A stretch of 64,000 nt of DNA from Phlebotomus papatasi (Eukaryota; Arthropoda; Insecta; Diptera; Psychodidae): contig NC_077224.1 in the NCBI RefSeq assembly GCF_024763615.1, forward strand, positions 38,140,712-38,204,711, read 5' to 3'. Below are positions 35,336 to 45,720 of the stretch, one piece after another. Positions within the stretch are counted from its first letter, which is position 1. The number at the start of each line of letters is the position of its first letter. The notes beneath the pieces were generated by a model. It saw nothing but the letters and a program-made list of their open reading frames with translations. It was not told the origin of the DNA and ran no database searches. The position numbers and the translations under genes were made by a program.

Positions 35336-35586
35336 CAATCGCTATCTTGAATTTTTGAAAGTCAAAGTTTAACCACTCTAGAGGGCATATTTTTTAATCA
35401 ATTTGATTAAATTCCATTTTTTTTAGACAGATCGTGAAATTTGAATTTTATAACCGGACTGAATTATTTATAATCGGTAATAAATCGGTAAAGTACTAAT
35501 TGATGGCATAAATGTCCTATAATTTTTATGATAATCTTTTTTCTATCCGTAAACTTGTAATCTACCTAAAAGCCATATGATGCTAA

Positions 35587-35820
35587 GGGTCCCGGTCAAA
35601 ATCCCGAAAGCCAAAATCCCGAATTCTTAAAAGTGTCATATCTACTCCCATGATTGCACCCGCGCTTGCTGGAGGCAAAGGGAAATCTTCTGTGTCTTGG
35701 AAAATTATTCTAAACATTTTCCTCCATATAATTTCATCCCTTTGAGGATTTTGAACATTCGGGATTTTGGTTTTCGGGATTTTGGCTTTCGGGATTTTGG
35801 CTTTCGTGATTCTGGCTGCC
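35587..35820 (-). mobile_element. Foldback-like element with tandem-unit termini, copy 2 (inverted)
   Basis: A complete 234-bp copy: GGGTCCCGGTCAAAATCCCG…CCAAAATCCCG at one end and an array of four TTCGGGATTTTGG units ending GGCTGCC at the other. The core CTCCCATGATTGCACCCGCG…GTGTCTTGGAAAATTATTC is shared with copies 1 and 3. It sits inside modular-family sequence, so it inserted later than that. Confidence 0.75.
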
Positions 35821-36440
35821 ACCGAATGGTAACAGATATAAACTTTCGGTCTTCGGGGAACCCCACATAATTCGGCCCAAGGATCAATATTATGACATTC
35901 ATTTCCCCCCACTCCTCCATCGTCTTCAAAACCGTGAGTTTGGAGGTAGTCCAGGTGAACATCTCGTCCAAATACATCTGCGACCTATAAAATCGCCATA
36001 TTTAATATTCAAAGGTCAAGGTTTAACCACTCTAGAAGTCTTATTTTTTAACCGATTTGGTTACATTTTGATTTTTTGGAAAGGTCTTGCAATCAGCAAT
36101 AAATCGGTTAAATATCCGTAAATAATTTAACTTTCTCGTATTTTCATTTTTTTTTTGTTTGTCCGTATGCTTGTAACTCATGCCAGAACATTCTAAAATG
36201 CTCATTAGTTTACCAATTTTCGATTTTGAAACGCTTTTAAGATTTAAGAATCAATTTAACCACTAGTAATCTTGGCACAAATCGGAGCTATTCTGATTGC
36301 AACAAATATGTTAGTGAACGTAAATCCCATGAACGGACGGACGGACGGTCGGGAACGTTTTATGGCCATCCATCGTGATCAGAAAGTTGCGAAACACATT
36401 TTGGCAAAGTTTGGGGCCGATAGAACAACATGAGAATACT
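35821..36440. mobile_element. Right part of a modular element related to 12570-14368
   Basis: (GGAC)n at 36332-36352, then GGGAACG, CGTGATCAGAAAGTTGCG, AAACACATTTTGGCAAAGTTT and final GAATACTCACTTAAT match the right 160 bp of the 12570-14368 element in order. The upstream part matches 29985-30235. Confidence 0.6.
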
Positions 36441-36451
36441 CACTTAATATT

Positions 36452-36541
36452 ATTCTACTATACTGGCCTGTTCATAGCGATATAGGTAATGAAGTAGCAG
36501 ACAAACTTGCGGAGATTGGTGCATATCAGGATAGACCCTGA
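36452..36541 (+). pseudogene. LINE RNase H fragment
   Basis: ILLYWPVHSDIGNEVADKLAE then IGA, ending at an in-frame TGA. The spacing WxPxHxxIxGNExADxLAxxGA is the conserved C-terminal stretch of RNase H domains in non-LTR retrotransposons (I/Jockey/R1-like). Only ~30 codons remain. It begins 12 bases after the end of the modular element. Confidence 0.65.
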
Positions 36542-36625
36542 ACAAGTCTTCGGAATTGAAGAATAATTACGGAAAGATTACTGTTAATATATTACAGCAG
36601 TAGAGCCTATGACTATAGCCCCGCA

Positions 36626-36747
36626 AAACAGATTTCACCTTAAGCATTCGGCTTAGACTTCAAGCCTTCCTCAATGATCAGTCTTGAGATGTGACCACTG
36701 AGAAAGGCTTGAAGTTCAAGCCGAAAGCTTTAGGAAAAATCTATTTC
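36626..36747. mobile_element. Foldback hairpin, loop type 'TGATCAGTCTTG…ACCACTGA', copy 1
   Basis: AAACAGATTTCACCTTAAGC…CGGCTTAGACTTCAAGCCTT pairs with AAGGCTTGAAGTTCAAGCCG…AAAGCTTTAGGAAAAATCT. The central TCAATGATCAGTCTTGAG…GTGACCACTGAG is nearly the same as in 39395-39626, while the adjoining arm segment differs. Confidence 0.7.
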
Positions 36748-37924
36748 TTTTTTCTGAGCTACCTCACACCTCCGATGCTCACAAGTTCATATAAAGTTGA
36801 ATTATAAATTAAAGTCGATTGATTAGTAGATACAATATTCTCAGTATGAATATCTGTTAAGTTTCATTTACGTCAGACAAACCGAACGAACTGCCCACCT
36901 GTAGCTTTACAGTGTGCCATGGTTGAAATAATACGATTTTTATAAAACAATTCTACCCATATGTTAAAAATTTGTATCTTAAGAAATCTTCACAAGCTGG
37001 ACATAACGGACCATAAGTGTCTTCGTGAGATGTTTTCAAGAGACACTAAGAAATCCAAAAGTTTTCTTCGATTTAAATACAATTTTTTGTTGCTGAACAT
37101 ATAAAACTTCAACAGAATGTCCATAGAAGGGCCAATATTGCCTGAATTTGGCACAGTTTAACCCATTTAAGTTGACAAAAGAACCACAAGTGAATATTGC
37201 CAAAATGATAACTATAATCCCGTTTATTATTCCATCAACAACAATGAAATTTGAGAAGGCTTGTGCTTTCTCTCTTTCCAAATTGGCCAAAAAGCTCTTT
37301 CAATTGAACTTTCAACATCAGTATCATATTAATTAGTATTCGATTTCCTTTTAAAATAGCTTCCCTTACGGCTGAGTAAATAATTTATCATTGTGCCATA
37401 ATGAACTGTAATTCAATATTGATTTATTTACTTCTGTTTTTCAGCGTAAAAATTCTCACGGTGTGAGATTACAATGACAGACAGTTCAACAAGATCATTC
37501 CTTTGTGAGATTTATACTTGTCTTTTTCTGTGATTTTTTCAATCACGATGCTTTACTAATGTATGGTTAATTTTTGGACTTATTTTTACATAAGTCCAAA
37601 AATATAAACGAAACTAAGGCATTGGTACCCTAGGTATGACTGACTTAGGCATCCGAGGTGACTTTTCCCCTACCGCTGCTGTTCGCAAGTTTTTTTTATA
37701 ATACTAAAGCGTGTGCATGATAAAATATGAAGAAATATTTATAAATCTGTCACAATTTGGTCACAGTGCAGAACAATTTTTTCACATTAAAGTGTCATTC
37801 ATTAACATTATTTTAATGGTGTTCCAATCTAATTAAGTTTATTAATCAGTGAAAAATTAAATAAAAATGGGGAAAAGGTGTGAAGCCATAGTTGACAAAT
37901 ATCTTTGAAATCCATATCTCACGT
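36748..37924. other. Unique sequence
   Basis: Two complementary open frames near 37036-37336 lack motifs. No repeats recognised. Confidence 0.4.
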
Positions 37925-38122
37925 AGGGTAAAGTGATATAAGTTGGGCATAGTATTACAAGTTGGATAGGGATTTTTTCTTGATAAATATAGTACTCAAT
38001 TTATTTTAAGCACAAGGAACCAAATTATATAACTAAAAAAGCATTAAAACTATACAAATAAAAATGAAGTACTAAATTTATCAAGAAAAAAAGCCCGGCC
38101 CAACTTGTACCACTTTACCCTA
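37925..38122. mobile_element. MITE, GGGTAAAGTG family, copy 1 (198 bp)
   Basis: TAGGGTAAAGTGATATAAGT…TTGGGC and GCCCAACTTG…TACCACTTTACCCTA are inverted termini. Interior TCTTGATAAATATAGTACT … TTATCAAGAAAAAAAGCC is itself inverted. The second copy is at 54587-54838. Confidence 0.82.
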
Positions 38123-38132
38123 TTCACATATA

Positions 38133-38386
38133 CACTGAGAAAAAAAAGAGGGTGCGATTAACATTTTTTCCTCATAACTTTAACACTTTTTAGGTGTAAA
38201 AATATATCAACATTTTTTAATGTTAATTTTACACCTTATTAAGGGTAAAATTAACATGAAAGAGGGTACATTTAACCCCCAATACACCTAAAAAGGGTAA
38301 TATTTACACCGATTTTGGATCAAAACTGCAGGGTAAAATTAACATTTCCGGAATGTTATTTTAACTTTTTCGGATTTCTCTCAGTG
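38133..38386 (+). mobile_element. MITE, CACTGAGA family, copy 2 (254 bp)
   Basis: TA|CACTGAGAAAAAAAAGAGGG … TTCGGATTTCTCTCAGTG|TA with TA target duplication. It starts ten bases right of the preceding MITE. The interior is about 90% like copy 3 by eye. Confidence 0.85.
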
Positions 38387-38639
38387 TAGGAAGAATGACT
38401 GGAAACTTATGTGGGACTGTCCGGAACGTAATTTTGATTCAAGAAAACCAAAACTATTGCTGAAAACCAGGATATGATAAGAATCAAGGAATTCTAACCA
38501 CCAAATAGAGAACAAGGTGCTTATGTACTTGAAGATTCACCCCTTAGTTTCTACACGAGATGTGGCCAAAAAATAGGTATCTCATCCAACCTGACAAAAG
38601 ATAAAAAAGAGAAATGATTTGATTACTTACAAAGCCCAA

Positions 38640-39285
38640 CCAGCAGCCCACTGTAGTGATGAGCAATGCCAAGTTGCCAAAACTGTGGCACAAAGGTTGA
38701 ATGACAAACTTGTAAAAGATTTTTAAAGGTGCATTCCGTGCAATCTGATAGATGATGAAACGATCGTAATAGCCGACTTCAAACAACTTCCTGGTCAGCA
38801 ATTTTATATTGAAAAATCTCGTACGGGTGTAGCGAATAAGTACTACAGATTCAAGAACTACTCGAAGTATCCAAAAAAAATCTTGGTTTGGATGGCGATT
38901 TACACCTGCTGTGGTCGTAAGAGCCAAGAGTTCTTCATGGTGAACAGGAGTGCCTTCAAAAGCGTCTTCTGCCGCTTTATCGTGACCACGGCATTCCTCC
39001 TATATTCTGGGCCAGACCTGGCATCCTGTCATTATACCAAGGACACCATACGATGCTTTGAAGGTAGCATCATCCAATATCCCAGAAATTCAACTAATCG
39101 AGAAAACTGGGACATTTTGAAAAAAAAAAAAACATGAGAAGGAATGCTGAATCAGACAAGGACACCAAAAATTTTGCTCAGAAGTGGAAAAGGATAGCCA
39201 GGACACGCGAAAATGACCTGGTCAAAACCATGATGGCGTTTCTGAAGAGAAAAATCCGAGAATTTGGAAACCAAAAGTTAGATTG
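38640..39285 (+). pseudogene. Degraded Tc1/mariner-superfamily transposase, catalytic half
   Basis: Plus-strand reading gives SDEQCQVAKTVAQRLNDKLV, then LIDDETIVIADFKQLPGQQF-Y, KILVWMAIYTCCGRKSQEFF, FWARPGILSLYQ (frameshifted equivalent of FWPDLASCHY, also visible as GPDLASCHYTKDTIRCFE), then KRNAESDKDTKNFAQKWKRI and DLVKTMMAFLKRKIREF. Two catalytic Asp regions (DDET and PDLASCHY) are visible; the third region is eroded. Frameshifts and an A-run at 39120-39132 disable it. It is flanked by same-orientation CACTGAGA MITEs at 38133 and 39782, but those have TIRs of their own. Confidence 0.8.
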
Positions 39286-39394
39286 AAAAAGGTAAATGAG
39301 TTCAAATAAATACTATTAATATAAGTTTTTCAAAAATATATAACACATGCTATAAAATGAAATAATATATAATGGAACTGGTGTGATGAGTTGA

Positions 39395-39626
39395 TTATAA
39401 AAATTCCGGTGATCACCAGTGAGAATTTCTTCACCTCAAGACTAAAAACACCTTTTTAATCTTGCCCAGAGCTTTCGGTCCGGATATGGACCTTCTTCAG
39501 TGGTCGACTAAGACTGATCACTGAAGAAGGTCCATATCCGGACCGAAAGCTCTGGGCAAGATTAAAAAGGTGTTTTTAGTCTTGAGGTGAAGAAATTCTC
39601 ACTGGTGATCACCGGAATTTTTATAA
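39395..39626. mobile_element. Near-perfect foldback palindrome, arms ~108 bp
   Basis: TTATAAAAATTCCGGTGATC…CTTCACCTCAAGACTAAAAA…CCTTCTTCAGTG and its inverse at 39519-39626 surround a ~16-base loop. Almost no mismatches, so either recent or maintained by arm-to-arm correction. Loop and inner stem match 36626-36747. Confidence 0.92.
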
Positions 39627-39781
39627 AGTGAAATAGTTTATGGCAAGTGTTTTTGGTTGTTCAAATTTTATCGTGCATACGCTTTAGCGGTTAAGTATGA
39701 TTTTCACGGCTTCAGTAATCTGACAGTAGATAAAATCTGGGAAGACCTTCTATAAGTGCTTCAAAGTCATCCGCATCTATG

Positions 39782-40032
39782 CACTGAGAAAAAAAGAGGC
39801 TACGATTAACTTTTTTTCGTCATAACTTTACATTTTTCGGGTGTAAAAATATATCAAGATTTTTTGATGTTAATTTTACACCTTTTGAGGATAAAATCAA
39901 CATGAAAAAGGGTAACTTTAACCCATAATACACCTAAAAAAGGTAATATTTACACTGATTTCGGATCAATACTGTAGGGTAAAATTAACATTTTCAGAAT
40001 GTTATTTCAACTTTTTCGGATTTCTCTCAGTG
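39782..40032 (+). mobile_element. MITE, CACTGAGA family, copy 3
   Basis: GCACTGAGAAAAAAAGAGGC … TTTCTCTCAGTG, interior as in copies 1 and 2. The flanking dinucleotide is TG on both sides, possibly a mutated TA. Confidence 0.82.
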
Positions 40033-41846
40033 TGGTAGTTTAAATTTTAATAATACTTTAATTAAACACGATCTCATTCAATGGGAATTTAGTAAAAATT
40101 TATAGCCGTTTAGTACACTTTAAAGTTTTTCGTTGATGATCTGTGCCCAAATTAGAGATGAAATAAGCAAATCAGAAAATTCAATGGGGTGCAAAGAGAT
40201 AATTTTTGAGGTCAAAGAGAGGCCAAAAATGCACCAAATGGCAACTTTCACTGCCTGACAATTCATGCCAGATCTTCAGCAAACTTAATAAATAATAGAG
40301 AGCCTCGGATGAAATTTGTCACTTGCAAGAGCTTAGGGAAATTTTATGGAAATGTGGAACCAGAGGAGTTCTGCATTGATTCTACCATACCATACTTGGG
40401 GAAGTATAAATTAGTTGGCAATTGAGTTGAGAATAATTTGTTAAATGAAATAAGGCCATCGATGTATATATGGCCTATAGAATTTGCTGAAGAAGCTACT
40501 AAAAAATGGAAATTTGAAGAATCAATGTAAAAGCAGATGAAATTGCAAATTAAAAGAAACTGTTGAATATTTTACGAGGGAAAATTTCACAGGAGCTAAA
40601 GTGACATTAATTAGTGTCAAGCAGTTACATTTTCCTTGTGGTATCCTCCGGAGACTGATTTTCATCGAGAAAATCATTTTGTGGCTGACGTGAGAAATTT
40701 CTACGCGGAAAACTTTCCATACCTTTTCATTATTATTATTATTATTATTGTGAGCTCGTGCGGCATTCTCAAGTAGAACAACTTTCTCATGTACTTAAGT
40801 AACTCCTTTATATGCTCCAAAATTGAATATTCCGCTGGCTCATTATTTAGATATTGGTTCTATTATTGAATTATTACATTACTACCCTTCTGAGTCTTCT
40901 GGGAAAATTGACTCCCTAAAGGGAAACAGCGAGAACTTCCCATGGTATTACCTGTTTGTTCAGTCTCCAAAAAATGCAATAATACATACAATGTTTATAC
41001 ATTTTTCATAAAACATAATTAAAATGAAACAAATCATTACAAAGTGAATATATAATATTAATTAATAATGGTATCTTACACTGCACAGAAGTAAATTAAC
41101 ACATTTGTTGTGTATGTTTTCAGCGATATACAATTTTAATGCCACCATAAGCGTTTATTAAAAGGTATTTTTAAATCAATTTTTTTTTAATGTTTAATTG
41201 TATCAAATTATTTCGCCACTTGTATGTGCAATTATGTATGTTTAATTATTTTATATGCAGTGCAAAAACATAGCACGTAGAGCAATTTCTGATTCCAACT
41301 ACAATTTTAATCTCAGCTTTATGGAATTTGAAGGGCAGTATCAATAGTTGTCAGACGGGAAAATTTATCAAAGGTTCAGTTCATTATTTCTCCATCACAT
41401 CAAGAGGTATTTTATCGCTTTTCATTTCAGCAGGATTACAAAAAATTGAGTCACTTTAACCATATAAAATATTTAGTTACATAATTTACAATATCAACTC
41501 TAGTGCTCTAAATATAAAACCAGACTTCATCTGAATGGAACCTACATTTACTTTCAATTTCAATCCTTTCAATGACATGATTGTCAACTAGAAATAGTTT
41601 TTAGTTCGTTTTTTTCCGTTTCTCTGTTGTGTAATCGTTTTTGATCCTAGAAGATTCTCTGCGATTAATTAAAGAATTAATAAATGGTAATTATACCAAT
41701 GATAACCCTTTAATAACGAGTGGGTCTCCGGTAATCAAAAAAAAATCTTCTTATAAAAATTTGTATTTTCCTTTTAACTAAACAGTTAGTTATTTGTGGA
41801 AACTCAGTCGGACTTAACCTTAACCCATTCATTACCATAGGATTAC
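40033..41846. other. Unique sequence with (ATT)n tract
   Basis: Non-repetitive and of mixed composition. (ATT)7 lies at 40729-40749. No exon or transposon ends recognised. Confidence 0.45.
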
Positions 41847-41968
41847 CGAAGGCAGCCAAAATCCCGAAAGCCAATACTCCGAATGTTCAAAATCTTGTAA
41901 GGTATGAAATTATATATAGATAATAATGTGTAGAATAATTTCCAAAGACACAGAAAATTTCCCTTTAC

Positions 41969-43649
41969 CAAGGGGGAGATATTAGGATGAAAATGTGTAC
42001 ACCACTTCCAGACACTTCCACAATTTGTATGGAGGAGCCCTTTACACTTCCAGCATTTCGAAAGAGTCCCAAAAATGCTGCAATACTTCCAGCACTTCTT
42101 GCACTTCATGCACTTCTCATACTTAGGAATCAATAATTTTTTTTAATATTATGAAAAATATTATATAATTAAAAAACTTAAAAAAAATTCTTTAAGAAAT
42201 TTATTTTTACACGTATTTTCTTTAAATATTTTTCTTAATATTTTCTAATAATATTTTAATAATAATAATATTTTTTAATAATAATATTTTAATAGCAGCA
42301 GATATTCTTACATACTAACGATATTTTATTATTATCTGTATTTTATGACCAACAAAATTTCTTTCTATGCATTTTCTAATGGCCTCTACACACTAGAGAA
42401 AAATATGTCCATATTTTAGAATTTTTTCTACACAAGCGTAGGCAATTTGCTTCAATAGGGACATAAATTACCCTAGTGTGTAGAGGTCACAACAGACCAG
42501 TGAAGCTACTTCTGGAAAAGAGGTCTCAAAAAAATGTATTGTAGTTTCTAATTGATTGAAATTGTTTTGAAAAGCCTGCAAGAGATGTACGAGTGCAACA
42601 ACTAATTTAGCACTTCAGAAGTATAGCATTAGCTAAAAATTTCTTGACAAAGTTATATTCGAGAAATCAGGTAGAAAAGTGATAAAAAATGCTTTTTTTA
42701 ATTTTTCTTTTTGCAAGTGAGTTGCCTGTAATCCAAAAATATTATTTATGTATTTCAAAAAAATTATTTTATTTAAGATCATATCAAAAATAATTGTTTT
42801 CCAAAAGTTGATCATTTTTATCGTCTAAAAGTTTCTTGTCACATTTGAAAAAGTTATTTGATTTATTCTGCAAAATAGATCATCCGACAGCATAGCGGTC
42901 AGATCAGTGAAAAGTTTTTAGGGTTATTCTCGGAACACCACGTACCACCACGCTCTTATTTCACTACCGTTAACCCCAAAGACTTCATACCAGTTCAACC
43001 ACAGCACAGGATCCGGCAAATCCTCTACTCCGGAATTGGATAGAGAAGTCTTTGATTAAAGTTACCACTAAAAAGTACCGTAATAACCCGTAATACAGTT
43101 CCTACAGTTCCCTTTATTCTTTCAGTGAAAAGATGTATCAAGCTTTTAAATACAACCAAGCTTTTCTAAATAGCGAAAGTCGATCGAATTATTGTTTTCC
43201 AAAATCTTGATAATCTCTTTAACTTCTTCAATTGTCTTCCAGTCTAATACCCACAATATTGCCGTTAATGTTAGAGACCGTTTAAGATAAAGTTGATCTT
43301 TTCAAGAATAAATTTCTATATCGAAATTTTTCAAGTCACTTATCAGTCATTTATCAAACATGATCTAAATCTAAATAAAAAAACCCAAAATGCTTAATGG
43401 AATGGAATGGAAGTCTATCAGTTAGGCCTTTCCAAAATTGGATTAACATTAAATACTACAAAGACACCTTTTCGTTCCTTATGCATTTTTGCCACTCGAA
43501 TTTAAAATCTGATCTAAAAGTAGCGTATAATCTGTAAAATTCGGAATTAAACAGAGAAGACTTTATTTTCGGACACACCCACTTCCAAAGACTTCCAAGT
43601 ACTTCATTTTCAGCTGTACACCACTTCCGACCCTAATATCTCTCCCTTG
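41969..43649. mobile_element. hAT-type non-coding element (1.68 kb) with 8-bp target duplication
   Basis: CCCTTTAC precedes (41961-41968) and follows (43650-43657) the element. Its 18-bp ends CAAGGGGGAGATATTAGG and the complement CAAGGGAGAGATATTAGG differ at one base. 8-bp duplications with CA-AGGG ends are typical of hAT transposons. Sub-terminal 'CACTTCCA' motifs are clustered at both ends (41999-42115 and 43578-43628), as expected for transposase binding sites. No transposase frame was found inside, so it is non-autonomous. Confidence 0.85.
42380..42492. mobile_element. ~110-bp MITE with CCTCTACACACTAG ends, inside the hAT element
   Basis: GGCCTCTACACACTAGAG … CCCTAGTGTGTAGAGGTC inverted ends. 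One end of the same family appears at 50655-50695 (TTTCTCCTAGTGTGAAGAGGCC). Confidence 0.65.
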
Positions 43650-44199
43650 CCCTTTACCTCTAACAAAAGCGGGTGCAATCGTGGGAGTAGCTGTGACACT
43701 TTTAACTGCGGTATTTTGGCTTTCGGGATTTTGGCCCATTCGGAATTTTGGCATTCGGGATTTTAATTCATTCGGAATTTTGGTTTTCAGGATTTTGGCC
43801 CATTCGGAATTTTGGCTTTCGGGATTTTGGCGTTCGGGATTTTGAACAGGACCCTAGGATTACATATCACATGCAAATTGAGTTATTTTGGATGATTTAT
43901 TTCTCTGCAGTTGATATCTCAATCGCTGTTGGGTCGAGAAACGATTTTTATCACACAGAAAAATTTGTACACAAAATTGTTACACCGAGGGCTGCCCAGA
44001 TTTGAAAAAGTGTTTGGCAAAATTTTAAGCAAGTGTTTGGTACACAATTTGTTAACTTTTGGTACACAACTTTTTACCATTGGGTACACAATTTTGTAAC
44101 ATTTGGTGGAGAAATTTTTAACATTTGTTAACATTTTGTGTATTTTTTGTTTTATTTTTTTTTAACCACGGTTAATGTTTTGAGCAAGTTTTAGAAAAA

Positions 44200-44550
44200 A
44201 ATATTTTGTAAAATTGTTCGTAAATGTTTGTGAATTCCTATTGAGGATTTACGAAATGCTCGTAAATCATATAACTCACTAAAATGTTTCTAAAGTATTA
44301 TATTTTTTCGCAAATACTGTCCGTAACATGATCAACCAATGAGCATTTTTTGTTCTTTTACAAACAAAAATGTACGAACAAATGTTTGTAAAAGAACAAA
44401 AAATGCTCATTGGTTGATCATGTTACGGACAGTATTTGCGAAAAAATATAATACTTTAGAAACATTTTAGTGAGTTATATGATTTACGAGCATTTCGTAA
44501 ATCCCCAATAGGAATTCACAAACATTTACGAACAATTTTACAAAATATTC
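44200..44550. mobile_element. Long palindrome, arms ~165 bp
   Basis: TTTTGTAAAATTGTTCGTAA…GAATTCCTATTGAGGATTTACGAAATGC… on the left is repeated inverted on the right (…GAGCATTTCGTAAATCCCCAATAGGAATTC…GAACAATTTTACAAAA) with very few differences. The centre is ACAAACATTTGTTCGTAC-like. One arm alone is present at 54395-54585. Confidence 0.9.
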
Positions 44551-44834
44551 TTTCTGTATGTAGACTAATAGCATTTTTCAACGATAACTCAGATTTTTAA
44601 ATTATAGCTTCCATTGTGTGACTTATCGCTAAAAGAAACATTATTCAGTCATTACTAAAAATATTTTATTTAAATATAGCTAAAATATAACAATTTCTCT
44701 ATACACATTTTATTTTTTTTTTGGAAACTATATAATAATAAGAGTTAATTATGCAAAGTGAGAAATATTTCTTGTGTTTAATTTTGTCAACATACATATT
44801 TTACATACATATTTCTTTCTTTGTTTTTACCTTA

Positions 44835-45720
44835 AAAAGTTACGTGGATCAAGAAGACTTAAAAATGAAATATTTTCTCTAATTTTTTTTCAGAATAATA
44901 AAAAAAATGTAATTGAAGCTCTCAAGCATATAAAAAGTACAATATTTGAATTATATTTTCTAAAATTTTTATTTAAAGAATTTAAAAATTTAGCCATGGT
45001 AATACCTGATTTTTAGAGATTTTTTTGGAAAAAATATACTTTTCAGTGAAAAAAATTTCTCATAATTGGTTGATCTGAAATCTAAAAATCATATATTCCC
45101 TGCTAATCGATGAGTTAACTCTTTCGCGTCTTTAGGGTCATATATGACCCGGGGAAAAAAGTTTCTTTTTGGCTATTTACATTAATTGAAATCTAACTGG
45201 AGTCTTGAGAAAATGAGCCAAGAATCTTACATCCTTCTATTATGATGTCGTGCACGAAAAGATAGATTTCAATTAATGTAAATACCCAAAAAAAAACTTT
45301 TTTCCCCGAGTCATGACATTACCCTAAAGACGCGAAAGAGTTAAACTAGTCCTTGAACGAAGAATTTTATGTTTGTTTGATCAGAACTTATTCTAAATTT
45401 TGCCTAAAATCAAAATTTTTTTTTTCAAAAATTCTTCATTCGTGGACTAATTTGACTCATCAGATAACAAAAAATATTTAGTTATTGGATTTCAGATGAA
45501 CCAATTCCGAGAAATCTTGTCCACCGAAAAGCATATTTTTACAAAAAAGGTCTCCAAAAATCCCCAGAAACCTCCAAAAGCTGAATTTTTAAAATTTTTT
45601 ATTGAAAATGTTTGAAAGTATAGTTCAAATGTACTTTTATATGCATAAGAGCTTAATATTTTTATTATGTTGAAAAAAATTCCAGAAAAATATTATGTTT
45701 TTTTTTATCAAAATTGTATC
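44835..45720. mobile_element. Inverted-repeat element E, copy 3, with nested foldback
   Basis: The left arm (AAAGTTACGTGGATCAAGAAG … GAGCTCTCAAGC-like … CTGATTTTTAGAGATTTTTTTGG … ACTTTTCAGTG) pairs with the right arm (CCACCGAAAAGCATATTTTTAC … AAGGTCTCCAAAAATCC … TATAGTTCAAATG). The loop, which in copy 1 is continuous, is split here by 45119-45345. Confidence 0.6.
45119..45345. mobile_element. Foldback with AACTCTTTCGCGTCTTTAGG ends, nested in E
   Basis: AACTCTTTCGCGTCTTTAGG…TCATATATGACCC…TATTTACATTAATTGAAATCT pairs with AGATTTCAATTAATGTAAATA…GTCATGACATTACCCTAAAGACGCGAAAGAGTT. Confidence 0.8.

Larger units (their letters stand above)
41847..43854 (+). mobile_element. Foldback-like element, copy 3, with 9-bp target duplication, split by a hAT-type insert
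   Basis: The same 9-mer TAGGATTAC flanks the element at 41838-41846 and 43855-43863. The left terminus CGAAGGCAGCCAAAATCCCG and the right terminus (43708-43854, repeated TTCGGGATTTTGG-type units ending GGACCC) match copies 1 and 2. The core is interrupted between 41969 and 43649. A 9-bp duplication and inverted ends composed of short tandem units are properties of Drosophila Foldback (Mutator-related) elements. Confidence 0.8.

Noticed and set aside
39395..39626. Near-perfect hairpin considered as a microRNA gene
   Set aside because: Arms of ~108 bp with almost no mismatches are far longer and more perfect than pre-miRNAs, and the loop recurs in another foldback, so it is a transposon-type palindrome.
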